7,677 nucleotides of DNA from a bacterium. Its GTDB lineage: Bacteria > Bacteroidota > Ignavibacteria > Kapaibacteriales > Kapaibacteriaceae. The stretch's first letter is position 1. Every line of letters starts with the position of its first letter. The stretch lies in contig JAGVJW010000083.1 of NCBI GenBank assembly GCA_020050895.1, positions 1 through 7,677 of the forward strand, given 5' to 3'. The notes below the pieces were generated by a model. That model was not told where the DNA came from, made no database searches, and saw nothing but the letters and a program-made list of their open reading frames with translations. Position numbers and translations under genes: made by a program. Below are positions 6,723-7,677 of this stretch, one piece after another.

Positions 6723-7677
6723 ATGGGCGTAACGGCTCTGCTGTGCACACTCTTTGGACCTCTGGTTGGAGCGGTCGCAATTGCTTTCATTAGCCGCGAA
6801 CAAGAACGAGCGATTAAAATATCATCGTTAGTAACCCTCACACTCACCTTTAGTGTGTCGCTCTTGCTCCCGATGTATTTCAATTCCTCGTATGCAGGTA
6901 TGCAGTTTGTTGTTGATATGCCCTGGATCCCCTCACTCGACGCTGGATTTCGCATTGGTATCGACGGAACGAGCCTATTACTTGTCCTTCTAACAACCCT
7001 CATAGGTCCAATTTCACTATTGGCTTCGTGGACTCCAATTACAAAAAGCGTAAAGGAGTTTCATGTACTGTTGTTAGTGCTTCAGTTTGGGATGACAGGC
7101 GTGTTTATAGCGACAGACACCTTCCTGTTCTATGTTTTTTGGGAACTGATTCTTATTCCCATGGTGTTTATCATTGGGATATGGGGCGGCCACGACCGCA
7201 TCTACGCATCGGTGAAGTTTTTTCTATACACATTAGTAGGCTCCCTGCTGATGCTTGTGGCTATTCTGTGGTTAGGGTTTGCGGCCCAGGCACAGGGACT
7301 GGGCTTTACGGCCGACCTTATGAAGCTTCGTCTGGTTGGGCCTTCAATTCCTGTTGAAGTGCAGTTTTGGATGTTCCTTGCCTTTGCTCTTGCATTTTGC
7401 ATCAAGGTTCCGCTATTCCCATTTCACACGTGGTTGCCCGATGCTCACGTTCAGGCGCCAACGGCTGGATCGGTTATACTTGCTGCAGTGCTCTTAAAGA
7501 TGGGTACCTATGGCTTAATCAGGTTCAATCTCGAGCTCTTCCCTCAAACATCTGCGCAGCTTGCCGGCGCAATCAGTGTTCTTGCAGTGGTGGGCATCAT
7601 TTATGGGGCACTTGTTGCTATGGTGCAAACCGACGTGAAAAAACTTGTTGCCTATTCGTCGGTGAGCCACCTTGGCT
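6723..7677 (+). CDS. nuoM: NADH-quinone oxidoreductase subunit M (NuoM), 3' end cut by window edge
   Basis: This gene encodes a proton-pumping, antiporter-like membrane subunit of respiratory complex I, which couples electron transfer from NADH to quinone with proton export across the inner membrane. The frame is open from ATG 6723 to the last base: 318 residues of roughly 500. Repeated hydrophobic helices begin at ALLCTLFGPLVGAVAIAFI. The family motifs are clear: FRIGIDGTSLLLVLL (residues 76-90), FYVFWELILIPM with the key E141, and the stretch from IKVPLFPFHTWLPDAH through QAPTAGSVILAAVLLKMG with the pumping lysines K228 and K259. These match E144, K234 and K265 of the E. coli protein. TDVKKLVAYSSVSHLG near the end is also typical. 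NuoL and NuoN are related, but the WEL and TWLPDAH contexts and the short N-terminus favour NuoM. It appears to begin a transcription unit; nuoL is not upstream. Confidence 0.93.
   Translation, partial: MGVTALLCTLFGPLVGAVAIAFISREQERAIKISSLVTLTLTFSVSLLLPMYFNSSYAGMQFVVDMPWIPSLDAGFRIGIDGTSLLLVLLTTLIGPISLLASWTPITKSVKEFHVLLLVLQFGMTGVFIATDTFLFYVFWELILIPMVFIIGIWGGHDRIYASVKFFLYTLVGSLLMLVAILWLGFAAQAQGLGFTADLMKLRLVGPSIPVEVQFWMFLAFALAFCIKVPLFPFHTWLPDAHVQAPTAGSVILAAVLLKMGTYGLIRFNLELFPQTSAQLAGAISVLAVVGIIYGALVAMVQTDVKKLVAYSSVSHLG

Noticed and set aside
6656..6793. A 45-codon frame starting at ATG 6656, just before and across the nuoM start.
   Set aside because: It mostly overlaps nuoM in another frame, has no recognisable motif and no ribosome site. 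A leader peptide cannot be excluded but nothing supports it.
6692..7357. Open frames antisense to and in another frame of nuoM (about 6692-7003 and 7028-7357).
   Set aside because: The nuoM frame carries all family motifs through this stretch, so these are shadows.

Overview
The window most likely comes from the chromosome of a Gram-negative bacterium of the Bacteroidota/Chlorobiota (FCB) superphylum. Four things point there: a secreted protein ending in a type IX secretion (Por) tail-like domain, a secreted protein carrying the 'RHRNHL' plus tandem EF-hand ('...WNNR') C-terminus common in that group, signal peptides that all cut directly before glutamine, and an outer-membrane beta-barrel protein. 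Moderate GC, weak Shine-Dalgarno sites and the paralogue-rich secreted proteins would suit a Candidatus Kapabacteria- or Ignavibacteria-like lineage. That placement is an inference; no marker gene is present to settle it.

Layout. Positions 1-4421 (+ strand) hold the end of a tightly packed cluster of exported proteins: the last 38 codons of a beta-rich protein (1-117), a 717-residue secreted protein with EF-hand-like C-terminus (114-2267), a 452-residue secreted protein with a Por-tail-like C-terminus (2251-3609), and a 271-residue outer-membrane beta-barrel protein (3606-4421). Successive genes overlap by 4, 17 and 4 bases, so they are almost certainly one transcript with coupled translation. 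Its promoter lies outside the window. A 122-base convergent gap (4422-4543) carries two hairpins. On the - strand, 4544-6610 encodes a soluble TPR sensor histidine kinase without a partner response regulator in view. After a 112-base divergent gap, the + strand from 6723 to the window end encodes the first 318 residues of NuoM, a proton-pumping membrane subunit of respiratory complex I; the rest is cut off by the window edge.

How they fit. The three complete exported proteins probably work at the cell surface or in the outer membrane, but no precise function can be read from sequence. The kinase senses something through TPR protein-protein contacts in the cytoplasm; its link to either neighbour is unknown. 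NuoM belongs to energy metabolism and seems to begin a separate transcription unit, apart from the usual nuoL partner upstream. I found no tRNA, rRNA, CRISPR array, insertion sequence or phage gene, and no sign of a clearly new enzymatic or defence system. The most unusual part is the overlapping exported-protein cassette.
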